A stretch of 33,102 nt of DNA from Burkholderiaceae bacterium (lineage in GTDB: Bacteria; Pseudomonadota; Gammaproteobacteria; Burkholderiales; Burkholderiaceae_E). Below are positions 8,402-19,165 of this stretch, piece after piece. A program made the translations under genes and the position numbers. Below the pieces are notes generated by a model. It saw nothing but the letters and a program-made list of their open reading frames with translations. It was not told the DNA's origin and searched no databases. Numbering within the stretch: the stretch's first letter is position 1; every line of letters begins with the position of its first letter. The stretch is from contig JAJPES010000016.1 of NCBI GenBank assembly GCA_021166725.1, forward strand, positions 1 through 33,102, in the 5' to 3' direction.

Positions 8402-8883
8402 CGGCCGCCCGCGTCGCCGCGATGGTAGGGATGGCCGCTGTCGATCGACCAGGCGCGAAACAGCTGCTCGGCGAGCACGACGCGCACGAGCGCATGCGGC
8501 AGCGTGAGGCTGGACAGCCGAAGCTTTTCGTCGGCGCCGGCGAGCAGCGACCGGTCGAGACCGTCGGGGCCGCCGATCACGATCGCCACCGGGCGCGCGT
8601 CGCGCTGCCAGTTGCGCACGCGCTGCGCGAAAGCGATCGAGTCGTCGTCGGCGCCACGCTCGTCGAGCGCGACGAGGCGCGCGCCGGTGGGCAGCGCGGC
8701 GCGCAGGCGCAGCGCTTCGCGCTGCATCCAGCCGGCAGCGTCGCCCGACGCACCGCGCGCCTCCGCGCGCACCTCGCGCCACTCGACCCGCCATTCGGGT
8801 GGCAGCCGGCGCTGGTAGTCGGCAATCGCCGCATCCACCCAAGCGGGCATCTTCGTGCCGACGGCGACGATGCGCAGGCGCAT
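8398..8883 (-). CDS. rlmH: 23S rRNA (pseudouridine-1915-N3)-methyltransferase
   Basis: A 161-residue SPOUT methyltransferase that methylates pseudouridine 1915 in helix 69 of 23S rRNA on assembled 70S ribosomes. The N-terminus [16 protein letters not shown] and the knot region with [10 protein letters not shown] are characteristic. The C-terminal signature [20 protein letters not shown] followed by SGHPYHRG carries the SAM-binding knot and the conserved catalytic C-terminal tyrosine-histidine pair. The family is normally about 155 residues, so it is full length. It sits downstream of rsfS with a seven-base gap and overlaps maf by four bases. The rsfS-rlmH pairing is widespread in bacteria and places it in a ribosome-maturation context. 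Confidence 0.96.
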   Translation of the reverse strand: MRLRIVAVGTKMPAWVDAAIADYQRRLPPEWRVEWREVRAEARGASGDAAGWMQREALRLRAALPTGARLVALDERGADDDSIAFAQRVRNWQRDARPVAIVIGGPDGLDRSLLAGADEKLRLSSLTLPHALVRVVLAEQLFRAWSIDSGHPYHRGDAGGR

Positions 8884-8890
8884 CGTCGCG

Positions 8891-9541
8891 TCACGCGTTG
8901 GATGCGCGCTTCGTCGCCGCCCGCCCGGCCGCGGGTCGTTTCGCGGCGGACTTTTTCGTCGCGGGCCGTTTCACCGCAGTCCCCTTCGCCGCGGTGTGCT
9001 TCGCCGCGGTCACTTTCGTCCCGGCGCGCTTTGCCGCAGTCTTCTTCGCGGGATTCGCCGGTGCGTTGACCGAGGCGGTTTCCGTTGCCTTTGCAGCTCG
9101 CTTCGCCGGCGTCTTCGCCGATGTCCCGGCCGGCCCCTTTGCGGCTCGCCTGGCAGGCGTTCCGGCCGCGCCTTGCGTTCCCGCCGCAGACGGTGTCCGC
9201 GCTGCACGCATTCGCACCGGCTTGGTGCCCCACAGTTCCTCGAGGTTGTAGTACTGCCGGATGGCCGGTTGCATCACGTGCACGACGATGTCGCCGAGGT
9301 CGACGAGCACCCATTCGCCGGTGTCGACGCCTTCCACCGAGACGACCGGGGCGCCGGCCTGCTTGACCTTGTCGCGCACGTGCGCGGCCAGCGCGCGCGT
9401 CTGGCGGTTCGAGGTGCCGGTGGCGACGATGACGCGATCGAAGAGTTCGGTCTGCGCCGTGGTGTCGAAGACCCGGACGTCCTGGGCCTTGATGTCGTCG
9501 AGGGCGTCGACGACGACGCGTTGCAGCTTCCTGGGATCCAT
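8891..9541 (-). CDS. rsfS: Ribosomal silencing factor RsfS with a 106-residue Lys/Ala-rich tail
   Basis: Residues 1-110 are a complete RsfS/Iojap domain, which binds ribosomal protein uL14 and blocks 50S-30S joining in stationary phase or starvation. Landmarks are DIKAQDVRVFD, DRVIVATGTSNRQ and the C-terminal VHVMQPAIRQYYNLEELW. Residues 111-216 form a low-complexity tail of Ala, Lys, Thr, Pro and Arg with repeated AAK, AKK and TAAK units, resembling the C-terminal domain of histone H1 or bacterial H1-like proteins. Standard RsfS ends near residue 105-120, so the tail roughly doubles the protein. Base composition and frame stay continuous and no stop interrupts it, so it looks truly coded. 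The start ATG has an AAGGA Shine-Dalgarno. The tail may bind RNA, DNA or the ribosome, by inference only. Confidence 0.93.
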   Translation of the reverse strand: MDPRKLQRVVVDALDDIKAQDVRVFDTTAQTELFDRVIVATGTSNRQTRALAAHVRDKVKQAGAPVVSVEGVDTGEWVLVDLGDIVVHVMQPAIRQYYNLEELWGTKPVRMRAARTPSAAGTQGAAGTPARRAAKGPAGTSAKTPAKRAAKATETASVNAPANPAKKTAAKRAGTKVTAAKHTAAKGTAVKRPATKKSAAKRPAAGRAATKRASNA

Positions 9542-9592
9542 CCGGTTCCTTCTTGTTGCGATTCGGGAACGCGGCCCGCGCGCCGATCCGGT

Positions 9593-10275
9593 TCAGCGCC
9601 CTCCGGGTGCCGCGCGGTACAGCCGGTTCCGGTCAATATAGTCGAGAACGCGGGCGGGCAACAATTCGACGGGCTGTTCGCCCCGCGCGATTCGATCGCG
9701 CAACTCGCTGCCGGATACCCGCATCGGCTCCATCGGGAAGAAGACGATCGATCCGGCCGGTTCGTCGGGAAGCTCGTGCTGTGTCCGCTCGTCGACGAGC
9801 GCGCGAACACGCGCGTCGAGCCCCTCGAGCGTGTCGTCACCGCGGCGCGCGACGGCCAGGTGCGCGTAGCGCAGCAGTTCTTCCCAGCGATGCCAGGTGG
9901 GCAGGTTGCGCAACTGGTCGCTGCCGACGATCCATACGAGCGCCGCCGACTCGCCGAGTTGCGCGCGCAGCTCGACCAGCGTGTCGATCGTGTAGCTCGC
10001 GCCGGCCCGTTTCGTCTCGCGTTCGTCGATCCGCGTGCGCGGCAATTCGGCCACCGCGATCCGCAGCATCGCGATCCGCTGCTTCGCGCTCGCTCCCGCA
10101 CGGGCTTTCTGCCAGGAACGTCCGGTAGGCACGAAGCGCAGTTCGTCGAGCGCCAGGTGCGCGAGCGCCGCACGCGCAAGCGCGAGGTGCGCGATGTGGA
10201 CGGGATCGAAGGTGCCGCCGAGCAGGCCGATCCGGCGTCGCGGCGGTGAGCCGTGCGCGCCGCGTGCGCCGGGCA

Positions 10276-10276
<1 letters not shown>
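9593..10276 (-). CDS. nadD: Nicotinate-nucleotide adenylyltransferase
   Basis: A 227-residue nucleotidyltransferase that converts nicotinate mononucleotide and ATP to deamido-NAD in NAD biosynthesis. The N-terminal GLLGGTFDPVHIAHL carries the (T/H)xGH-type HIAH active-site motif; VWIVGSDQLRNLPTW is the characteristic NadD substrate loop. VSGSELRDRI near the C-terminus corresponds to the ISxTxxR ATP-binding motif. The start ATG at 10276 overlaps the last base of the hemF stop codon (TGATG arrangement), so it is coupled to hemF. The frame remains open further upstream through hemF, but that stretch shows no NadD homology. It lies 51 bases before rsfS; nadD-rsfS adjacency is very widely conserved. 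Confidence 0.96.
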
Positions 10277-12514
<2,238 letters not shown>

Positions 12515-12566
12515 TTTCTCTGGTCCGTTGGCCCGGCTTCGCGTTGCACGTGCATCGGCGTTACGT

Positions 12567-13298
12567 TCATTGCGTTTCGTCGAACACGGCGTTGGTGTAG
12601 ACCTGCTGCACGTCGTCGACGCCTTCGATCGCATCGAGCAGCTTCTGCATCTTCGCGGCGTCCTCGCCGGCGAGCGCGACTTCGTTCGACGGGCGCATCG
12701 TGATCTCGGCGACCGCGGCGGCCAGCCCGGCGGCTTCGAACGAGTGCTTGAGCGTGGGGAAGTCGGCCGGCTCGCACAGCACCTCGATGCCGCCTTCGTC
12801 GTCGGTGGCGACGTCGTCGGCGCCGGCCTCGATCGCGACCTCCATCACGCGATCTTCGGAAGTGCCCGGCTCGAACAGGAACTGGCCGCAGTGGCGGAAC
12901 AGGTAGGCGACCGAGCCGTCGGTGCCGAGATTGCCGCCGTTCTTCGAGAACGCATGACGCACTTCGGCGACCGTGCGCACACGGTTCTCGGTGAGGCAAT
13001 CGACGATGACCGCCGCTCCGCCGACGCCGTAGCCTTCGTAGCGGATCTCCTCGTAGGTAACGCCCTCGAGGCCGCCGGCACCGCGCTGGATCGCGCGCTG
13101 CAGCGTGTCTTTCCCGATGTTCGCATCGGACGCCTTCTCCAGCGCCAGGCGCAGTCGCGGATTGGACGCGGCGTCGGCTCCGCCCATCTTCGCGGCGACG
13201 GTGACCTCACGGATGATTCGCGTGAACAGCTTGTTGCGCTTGGCGTCCTGGCGGTTCTTGCGGTGCTGGATATTGGCCCACTTGGAGTGACCGGCCAT
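12567..13298 (-). CDS. yebC: YebC/PmpR-family transcriptional regulator or translation factor
   Basis: A 243-residue YebC/TACO1-family protein. It starts with the family signature [20 protein letters not shown], and the [11 protein letters not shown] and [10 protein letters not shown] segments follow. Length matches E. coli YebC (246). Members have been described as DNA-binding regulators (PmpR) and more recently as ribosome-associated factors that relieve stalling at proline-rich stretches. The ATG at 13298 has an AGAGGAAGGG Shine-Dalgarno, one of the strongest in the window. It is the first gene of the minus-strand block that runs to rng and diverges from the HerA-like gene across 199 bases. 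Identification is firm; the exact role is not decidable from sequence. Confidence 0.95.
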   Translation of the reverse strand: MAGHSKWANIQHRKNRQDAKRNKLFTRIIREVTVAAKMGGADAASNPRLRLALEKASDANIGKDTLQRAIQRGAGGLEGVTYEEIRYEGYGVGGAAVIVDCLTENRVRTVAEVRHAFSKNGGNLGTDGSVAYLFRHCGQFLFEPGTSEDRVMEVAIEAGADDVATDDEGGIEVLCEPADFPTLKHSFEAAGLAAAVAEITMRPSNEVALAGEDAAKMQKLLDAIEGVDDVQQVYTNAVFDETQ

Positions 13299-13497
13299 CC
13301 CTTCCTCTCGTGGTGACCGCGCCCGGCGGATCGGGGGAGACGATCGGGCGCTTGCGCTCGGCTTCCGTGCCGGGGCTTCGCCGCTACCGTTCGCCGCTGC
13401 GCTTCGCATTCCCCACGCGGATCGTGCGTTGCTTGCGCGCGCCGTTGCCGACGTGGTCGAATGTTCGAATTCGAGCCCGGGATTTTAGCATTCCACC

Positions 13498-15021
13498 ATG
13501 AGCGAACCGTTGATGATCGCGCGCAACGAGCGCACCGAACTTTTCCTGTTGCCGGGCATGTCGAACCGCCACGGCCTGGTCACCGGCGCCACCGGCACCG
13601 GCAAGACGGTCACGCTGCAGGTGATGGCCGAACGCTTCTCGTCGATCGGCGTTCCGGTGTTCGCCGCCGACGTCAAGGGCGATCTCGCGGGCATCTCGCA
13701 GCCCGGCCAGCTCACGCCGAAGCTCGAGGAGCGGCTCGATCGACTCGGCTTCGAGGTGCCGGCATTCTCCGGCTCGCCCGTCGCGCTGTGGGACGTCTAC
13801 GGCGAGAAGGGCCATCCGCTGCGCGCCACGATCTCGGACATGGGCCCGCTGCTGCTCGCGCGCATGCTCGCGCTGAACGAGACGCAGGAAGGCGTGCTGC
13901 ACATCGTGTTCCGCGTCGCCGACGAGCAGGGGCTGCTTTTGCTCGATGCGAAGGACCTGCGCTCGATGCTGCAGTTCGTCGGCGAGAACGCGAAGACCTT
14001 CACTACCGCCTACGGCAACATCTCGGCGGCTTCGATCGGCGCGATCCAGCGCGGACTGCTCACGCTCGAGCAGCAGGGCGGCGACCAGTTCTTCGGCGAG
14101 CCGATGCTGAACATCGACGACCTGATGCAGACCGACGGCAACGGACGAGGCATCGTCAACATCCTCGCCGCCGAGCGCCTGCTCAATGCACCGAAGCTGT
14201 ACGGCACTTTCCTGCTGTGGCTGCTGTCGGAGCTGTTCGAGCGCCTGCCCGAGGTCGGCGATCGCGACAAGCCCAAGCTCGTCTTCTTCTTCGACGAGGC
14301 GCACCTGCTGTTCGACGATGCGCCGAAGGTGCTGCTCGATCGCATCGAGCAGCTGGTCCGGCTGATCCGCTCGAAGGGCATCGGCGTGTTCTTCGTCACG
14401 CAGAATCCGCTCGACATTCCCGATTCGGTGCTCGGGCAACTCGGCAACCGCGTGCAGCATGCGTTGCGCGCGTTCACCGCACGCGACCAGAAGGCGGTGC
14501 GTGCCGCGGCGCAGACGATGCGCGCCAATCCTGCCTTCGACACCGAGAAGGCGATCACCGAACTCGGCGTCGGCGAGGCGCTCGTGTCGATGCTCGACGA
14601 GAAGGGGCGCCCGGGCATCGTCGAGCGCGCTTTCGTCGCGCCGCCCGCTTCGCGCATCGGACCGATCACCGACGACGAGCGGGCGACACTCGTTCGCACG
14701 TCGAACGTCGCGGGCATCTACGACAAGGCGGTCGATCGCGAGTCGGCGTACGAGAAGCTGCAGAAGCGGGCCGCGGCGCCGGTGCCGGCGGCATCGAGCG
14801 CCGGCACGGCCGCGCCGGCGGGTGCCGATTCGTCGAGCGGGGGAATCGGCGGAATCTTCCGCGATGCCCTCGGCGGCCTGATGACCGGCAGCGGCCGCAA
14901 GGACTCCGCGGTCGAAGCCATGGCCAAGAGCGCCGCGCGCTCGATGGGCTCGACGATCGGGCGCGAACTGATCCGCGGCGTGCTGGGTACGCTGCTGGGC
15001 GGGAGCACGCGGCGGCGCTGA
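13498..15021 (+). CDS. HerA-like ATPase (DUF853/YjgR family)
   Basis: A 507-residue P-loop ATPase of the HerA/FtsK superfamily, in the DUF853 group represented by E. coli YjgR. Walker A is GATGTGKT at 30-37; Walker B is VFFFDEAH with D266-E267. The motifs [11 protein letters not shown] and [11 protein letters not shown] (sensor-like) are typical of this family, which probably forms hexameric rings acting on DNA. The C-terminal region (about 420-507) has an Ala-rich linker, a Gly/Ser stretch and a basic end (GGSTRRR). ATG 13498 has no strong Shine-Dalgarno. An upstream 10-base palindrome TCGAATTCGA lies at 13465-13474. It diverges from yebC and converges on the gntR gene with a 38-base gap. 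No nuclease partner such as NurA is adjacent, so the role is unknown. Confidence 0.9.
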   Translation: MSEPLMIARNERTELFLLPGMSNRHGLVTGATGTGKTVTLQVMAERFSSIGVPVFAADVKGDLAGISQPGQLTPKLEERLDRLGFEVPAFSGSPVALWDVYGEKGHPLRATISDMGPLLLARMLALNETQEGVLHIVFRVADEQGLLLLDAKDLRSMLQFVGENAKTFTTAYGNISAASIGAIQRGLLTLEQQGGDQFFGEPMLNIDDLMQTDGNGRGIVNILAAERLLNAPKLYGTFLLWLLSELFERLPEVGDRDKPKLVFFFDEAHLLFDDAPKVLLDRIEQLVRLIRSKGIGVFFVTQNPLDIPDSVLGQLGNRVQHALRAFTARDQKAVRAAAQTMRANPAFDTEKAITELGVGEALVSMLDEKGRPGIVERAFVAPPASRIGPITDDERATLVRTSNVAGIYDKAVDRESAYEKLQKRAAAPVPAASSAGTAAPAGADSSSGGIGGIFRDALGGLMTGSGRKDSAVEAMAKSAARSMGSTIGRELIRGVLGTLLGGSTRRR

Positions 15022-15059
15022 ACGCACCCCGGGAGTGCGCCGGTGGCCCGGGATCGACC

Positions 15060-15836
15060 TCAGCCGGGCGCCCCGTCCTCCCGGCTCGCCGCCAGATACG
15101 ACTGCAGCGTGTCCCGGATGTGCTCGGCAAGCAACGTCTGCGAGCGTTTCACGTCGGCGCTGCGGATCGCTTCGACGATGCGCTCGTGATTCGCCTGGCA
15201 GTGGCCGACCCTTTCGTTCTCTTCGGGCAGACGCGAGCGCAGCGCACGGATCTTGTGCGCCACCAGCGAGTACGATCCCTGCAGATAGGGGTTACGGCAC
15301 GCGCCGACGATCGCCTCATGGAATGCCTGGTCGAGGCGCGGCAAGGCTGCGAGGTCGTGTGTCTCGTGCGCTCGCGCCATCTGCTCGATGTTCCGTTCCA
15401 GGCGCTTTCGCAGCCCCGAGGCATCCGACTGCATTGCCTCGCCGAGCGCCGCGCATTCGATGATCTCGCGGAAGCGGCATACGTCCCGCACGCCAGTCTC
15501 GTCGAGCGAGAAGACGAAGCTGCCGCGCTGCGGGTGCACCTGCACCAGGCCTTCACCCTGGAGGCGCAGCAACGCCTCGCGAACGGGAGTCTTGCTGATC
15601 CCCAAGCCTGCGGCGAGCGACGCTTCGGACAGCTGTTCGCCGAAGCGGTATTGGCCATCGACGATCGCCTCGCGAATGCGCGCGATGGCGAGTTCGGTGA
15701 GCGTCTTGGGCCTTTCGACGCGGGCATGAAGGCCCCTTCGCGTTCCGGCGGCGGCACGCGTCGACGCTTCGGGCATTGCCCCGGCTGTACGCGCGGCCTT
15801 GCGCGCCAGGCGGATGGGTCGCTCGACAACGCCCAC
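15060..15836 (-). CDS. GntR-family (FCD subfamily) transcriptional regulator of the TRAP operon
   Basis: A 258-residue regulator. An N-terminal winged-helix domain (about 43-105) includes SEASLAAGLGISKTPVREAL and the wing QVHPQRGSFV. The all-helical C-terminal FCD effector domain (about 115-240) has histidines in AFHEAIVGAC, NHERIVEAI and AEHIRDT expected to bind a metal and an organic-acid ligand. FCD regulators typically repress sugar-acid or organic-acid genes and let go when the acid binds. GTG at 15836 is preferred because GGAG lies seven bases upstream and it is only two bases past the kinase stop; ATG at 15776 would give 238 residues. It is the last gene of the seven-gene operon, so autoregulation is likely. 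The palindrome before dctQ is the candidate target. Confidence 0.88.
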   Translation of the reverse strand: MGVVERPIRLARKAARTAGAMPEASTRAAAGTRRGLHARVERPKTLTELAIARIREAIVDGQYRFGEQLSEASLAAGLGISKTPVREALLRLQGEGLVQVHPQRGSFVFSLDETGVRDVCRFREIIECAALGEAMQSDASGLRKRLERNIEQMARAHETHDLAALPRLDQAFHEAIVGACRNPYLQGSYSLVAHKIRALRSRLPEENERVGHCQANHERIVEAIRSADVKRSQTLLAEHIRDTLQSYLAASREDGAPG

Positions 15837-15838
15837 GT

Positions 15839-16777
15839 TCAGTCTCCGGCCCTCGCGAGCAGTCGCCGCACATCCTGCGGCCGGGGCAGCGGGGCGACGG
15901 CACCGTAACCGGTAGTCGACAGCGCGGCGGCGGCATTCGCGTAGCGCGCTGCGTCCCGGATCGAGTCGCCGGCGGCGATGCGCGCCAGGCACGCTCCGCA
16001 GAAGCAATCGCCGGCTCCGGTCGCATCGACCGTCGCCACCTCGTGTCCGGCGATGTGCTCGCGCGTTACTCCGTCGCTGACGATGACGCCGTCGGCGCCG
16101 AGCTTCAGGAAGACGACTCGTGCACCGAGGCCGTGGGCCCAATCGACGAGCGCGTCCGGATCGTCGCGACCCGAAAGCGCCCTCGCGTCCTCCAGGCTGG
16201 GGAAGAACCAGTCGGCCAGCGATGCGGCAAGCCCGATCATCGCGCGCGCTCGCGCGAGCGGCCACAGCCTCGTGCGCAGGTTCGAGTCGAAGGAGATCCG
16301 GGTGCCGTTCGAGCGGGCGAACTCGAATGCGGCGAGCACGGTGTCGCAGGCGTTCGAGGAGATCGCCATGCTGATGCCGGAAGCGTGAACGATGCGGCTC
16401 GCGCGCACGACATCATCGGTGACGAGTTGCGGGCGCATGCGGCTCGCGGCCGACCTCCGGCGCAGATACGAGAACTCGTGCCCGGCCGGACCGTGCGAGA
16501 CGAAATAGACGCCCGTATGGGCGTCGGGATCGATGGCCACCGATTCGACGTCGACTTTCTCGCGAAGCCAGAGTTCGACGAACATCCGTCCGAAGGTGTC
16601 GTCGCCCACACGCGTGCCGTAGGCGACGCGGGCCCCGCTTCGGGCGGCGGCGATGGCCATGTTCGAGGTGTCGCCGCCGAAGCCTTGCAGGTAGTCCGGG
16701 GCGCCGGGCTTCGTCTGGTTGAACTCGACCATCGGCTCGCCGATGGCGTAGAGGTCGAATCGCTTCGCGTCGTCCAA
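15839..16777 (-). CDS. PfkB-family sugar kinase, probably 2-keto-3-deoxygluconate kinase
   Basis: A 312-residue ribokinase-fold enzyme. The N-terminal sugar-binding motif FGGDTSNMAIAAARSG and the C-terminal PfkB signature DATGAGDCFCG with catalytic base D257 are both present. EPMVEF near the start and YLRRRSAAS in the middle are like KdgK proteins, which phosphorylate 2-keto-3-deoxygluconate to KDPG. The adjacent KDPG-type aldolase supports that assignment. The start is taken as TTG at 16777, with a GGAGG Shine-Dalgarno ten bases upstream; the first in-frame ATG would remove conserved sequence. It is 38 bases after the rraA-like gene and two bases before gntR. A kinase for another keto-deoxy acid remains possible. 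Confidence 0.85.
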   Translation of the reverse strand: MDDAKRFDLYAIGEPMVEFNQTKPGAPDYLQGFGGDTSNMAIAAARSGARVAYGTRVGDDTFGRMFVELWLREKVDVESVAIDPDAHTGVYFVSHGPAGHEFSYLRRRSAASRMRPQLVTDDVVRASRIVHASGISMAISSNACDTVLAAFEFARSNGTRISFDSNLRTRLWPLARARAMIGLAASLADWFFPSLEDARALSGRDDPDALVDWAHGLGARVVFLKLGADGVIVSDGVTREHIAGHEVATVDATGAGDCFCGACLARIAAGDSIRDAARYANAAAALSTTGYGAVAPLPRPQDVRRLLARAGD

Positions 16778-16815
16778 GTCTTCGTATCCTCCGCGATCTC
16801 TTGCGAGGCCGACGT

Positions 16816-17466
16816 TCAGATGCGCCCGTACTTTGCCAGACCCTGTCGAAGCGATCTCGCCTCGACGATCAGGCGGGCCTGTTCGAGCTCGCGCGCATCG
16901 ATCTCGCGCGCCATCGCGAGCACCTCCGCGGCGCGATCGCGTGGAACCACGACGACGCCGTCGACGTCGCCGACGATCCAGTCGCCGGGATTCACCTCGA
17001 TTCCGCCGCAGGTAATGGGCACGTTCGACGCAACGGTGCGAAAGCGTCCCACCGTGGTGCCCGGGGAGACCGCGCGCGCGATGACCGGAAAATCGTAGTC
17101 GCGCCGGATTTCGGCGATGTCGCGCACGCCGCCATCGAGCACGGCGCCGGCCATGCCGCGCGCCCAGGCCCCGGCGGTCATCAGCCCGCCCCACACGGCT
17201 ACATCGGGTTCGCCGCCGATCGCGATCACGATCACGCTGCCCGGCGAGGCCTCGTCGATCAGGTCGAGCGCGTGCTGCGGAGGAACCGACTCGGTCGTGG
17301 GTTCCTCGAGCACGGTAACGGCGGGCCCGACGATACGGCGCTCGTTGATGCGCGGCTTCAACGCGTGCTCCATGTAGCCGCGCCTGCCGCAGACCTTGTC
17401 GACAGCGTCGGCGACGGAAGCCGTCGCCACTTCGCGGAATCCCTCGAGCAACTCTTCGTTTGTCAT
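16816..17466 (-). CDS. RraA-family protein, putative class II pyruvate aldolase
   Basis: A 216-residue member of the RraA/HMG-aldolase fold. The metal and pyruvate-binding signature is intact: WGGLMTAGAWARG at 92-104, then DGGVRD at 111-116 with R115 and D116, equivalent to the catalytic Arg and Asp of 4-hydroxy-4-methyl-2-oxoglutarate aldolases. RraA proper, an RNase E inhibitor, keeps the fold but the context here is catabolic. The protein may therefore be a divalent-metal aldolase or oxaloacetate-type decarboxylase. ATG 17466 has GGAG six bases upstream and starts one base after the eda stop (TGAaATG); an in-frame ATG at 17478 is less likely. It sits between the class I aldolase and the kinase. 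Its substrate is unknown. Confidence 0.85.
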   Translation of the reverse strand: MTNEELLEGFREVATASVADAVDKVCGRRGYMEHALKPRINERRIVGPAVTVLEEPTTESVPPQHALDLIDEASPGSVIVIAIGGEPDVAVWGGLMTAGAWARGMAGAVLDGGVRDIAEIRRDYDFPVIARAVSPGTTVGRFRTVASNVPITCGGIEVNPGDWIVGDVDGVVVVPRDRAAEVLAMAREIDARELEQARLIVEARSLRQGLAKYGRI

Positions 17467-17467
17467 T

Positions 17468-18097
17468 TCATGCTCCATATTGCAGATAGCGGCGCGCGTT
17501 GGCGACGACAGCGTTGCGGTCTCCCCGTGCCAGCGCGTCGCGGTCGACCAACCGGCTGCCCGCGCCGACCATCGCAGCGCCGGCTTGCAGATAGGCCGGG
17601 ATTTGTTCATGGTCGATTCCGCCGGTCGGGCACAGGCAAATGCCGGGGAAGATCGATTTCAGGGCCGCAATGTGCGAGGGCCCGCCGGTAGATGCGGGGA
17701 ACACCTTGACGACGTCGGCACCCTCCTCGAGCGCAGTCGCGACCTCGCCCGGGGTGAACGCACCGATCATGGCGGCGCACCGAGCGGCCCGGCAGCGCGC
17801 CGCAACGCCGCGCACCGGGTACGGCGTGACGAGGAAGGCAGCACCTTGCGAGAGGCATGCCTCGGCGTTCGCCACGTCGACGATCGTGCCCGCCCCGATG
17901 AGACTGTCGGGACGCTCGCGAACGAGCGCCCCGACGAGTGCAACGGCGTCGGGTGTCGTCATCGTGATCTCGAACGCTCGAAAACCGGACTCGTGCAGAC
18001 ATCCGACCGCATCGAGCGTTTCCTGCGCACCGGCCAGACGAAGCACCGGCAGCACGCGTTGCGCCGACAGGCGCGCGACGATCGCTTCGCGCGTCAT
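17468..18097 (-). CDS. eda: KDPG-type (class I) 2-keto-3-deoxy-phosphoacid aldolase
   Basis: A 209-residue TIM-barrel aldolase of the KDPG/KHG family, which cleaves 2-keto-3-deoxy-6-phosphogluconate to pyruvate and glyceraldehyde-3-phosphate. The Schiff-base lysine is K131 in VVKVFPAS. Other active-site residues are E43 in FEITMTTP, T71 in GAGTIVD and T158 in CPTGGI. The arginine that contacts substrate in E. coli Eda (R49 of LRTP) is replaced by T47, a variant seen in part of the family, so the substrate could differ from KDPG. It starts 40 bases after dctP and is coupled to the RraA-like gene. With the kinase it forms the lower Entner-Doudoroff-like branch of the operon. Confidence 0.9.
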   Translation of the reverse strand: MTREAIVARLSAQRVLPVLRLAGAQETLDAVGCLHESGFRAFEITMTTPDAVALVGALVRERPDSLIGAGTIVDVANAEACLSQGAAFLVTPYPVRGVAARCRAARCAAMIGAFTPGEVATALEEGADVVKVFPASTGGPSHIAALKSIFPGICLCPTGGIDHEQIPAYLQAGAAMVGAGSRLVDRDALARGDRNAVVANARRYLQYGA

Positions 18098-18137
18098 GGC
18101 TCATTCGCGCTTGCACGCCTGCACTGCGTCCATTGGC

Positions 18138-19148
18138 TCACGGCTTGGCCGTCCTCTCGATCGCCTGGAACAGGTTGTCGACGTATTCCTTGCCGATCTC
18201 CTTCTCGGCCCAGGCCCGCACGGGAGGCTGCGAGGCCTTGCGAAACTCGCCGATCTGCGCCGGCGTCAGTTCGGTGACCTCCATGCCGAGCTTCTCCAGG
18301 ATCGGCTTGGCGTTGCGGTCCTGGTCGGCGGTCATCTTCCGGTGGATGGCGATCGCTTTCTTCGTGCCCTCGTCTACGGCAGCGCGCTCGGTCGGCGTCA
18401 GTCCCTGGTAGAAGCGGTCGTTGATCAGGTAGCCGTGCACGCTCCAGACGTGGCCATCGAGCGTGGCGTATTTCTGGTGCTGGTACAGGCTTGCCGCGAG
18501 GATGTTGGTCACTCCGTTCTCCTGCCCGTCGACCACCTTCTGCTGCAGCGCCGCCGGCAATTCGGCCCACGGAATCGCCGATGGCGAAGCGCCCAACGAC
18601 TCGACCAGGATCTTGAACACCGGCGACGGCTGGATCCGGATCTTCATTCCCTGCATGTCGGCGGGCGACTTGATCGGCCGAAGGCTGTTGGTGAAGTGGC
18701 GCACGCCGTTGTCGGCGAGGCCGAGCAACCGGATTCCCTGCTTCTTCACCATGTCGTCGGAGAATCCCTTGAGCCAGTCGCTGTCGTACACACGCCACGC
18801 GTGCTCGTGGTTCTCGTAGAGGAACGGAATGCCGAGTACGCCGATGGGCTTGTAGACGGTGGCGATCGCGCCGTCATGGGCAACCGCCATCTCGAGGGTG
18901 CCCATCTTGACCGCTTCCATCGTCGGCTGGTCCTTGCCGAACTGACCGGCCGGGTAGATCTCCACCTTGATCGAGCCGTTCGTGGCGCGTTCGACGTGCT
19001 CCTTGAATGCGAGCGCAGCCGCGTGCTTCGGCTGGTCTTCCTTCGCCGGCTGGAAGTGCGCGTACTTCAGCGTTTTCTGCGCGGCAGCCGGCGCCGAGAA
19101 CGCAAACGATGCCGCGGCGAACGCGGCAAGCAGCATCCGTGTCTTCAT
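18138..19148 (-). CDS. dctP: TRAP transporter periplasmic substrate-binding protein
   Basis: A 336-residue DctP-family solute receptor. A Sec signal peptide (MKTRMLLAAFAAASFAF..., cleavage expected after the AAA near residue 23) is followed by the mature protein beginning KTLKYAHFQP. The family signature region near MQGMKIRIQPSP carries the arginine that usually salt-bridges the substrate carboxylate. ALQQKVVDGQENG and the NDRFYQGLT segment are also typical. It delivers an organic or sugar acid to the DctQM permease for Na+-driven uptake. AGAAGGAGA precedes the ATG. It lies 17 bases after dctM and upstream of eda, so the ligand is probably a sugar acid or keto-deoxy acid; the ligand is inferred from neighbours only. 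Confidence 0.94.
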   Translation of the reverse strand: MKTRMLLAAFAAASFAFSAPAAAQKTLKYAHFQPAKEDQPKHAAALAFKEHVERATNGSIKVEIYPAGQFGKDQPTMEAVKMGTLEMAVAHDGAIATVYKPIGVLGIPFLYENHEHAWRVYDSDWLKGFSDDMVKKQGIRLLGLADNGVRHFTNSLRPIKSPADMQGMKIRIQPSPVFKILVESLGASPSAIPWAELPAALQQKVVDGQENGVTNILAASLYQHQKYATLDGHVWSVHGYLINDRFYQGLTPTERAAVDEGTKKAIAIHRKMTADQDRNAKPILEKLGMEVTELTPAQIGEFRKASQPPVRAWAEKEIGKEYVDNLFQAIERTAKP

Positions 19149-19165
19149 CTTCGTCTCCTTCTGGA

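Noticed and set aside
9010..9260. Possible separate histone-like gene in the rsfS tail
   Set aside because: The Lys/Ala-rich sequence is in frame with RsfS with no stop or good internal start and Shine-Dalgarno, so it is treated as part of rsfS.
13299..13497. Promoters and operator between yebC and the HerA-like gene
   Set aside because: Only the 10-base palindrome TCGAATTCGA is distinct. No -35/-10 pair with proper spacing could be placed on either strand, so no separate feature is claimed.
15022..15059. Terminator between the HerA-like gene and gntR
   Set aside because: CGCAC/GTGCG gives only a 5-bp stem around 15023-15039 with no U-tract; too weak to call.
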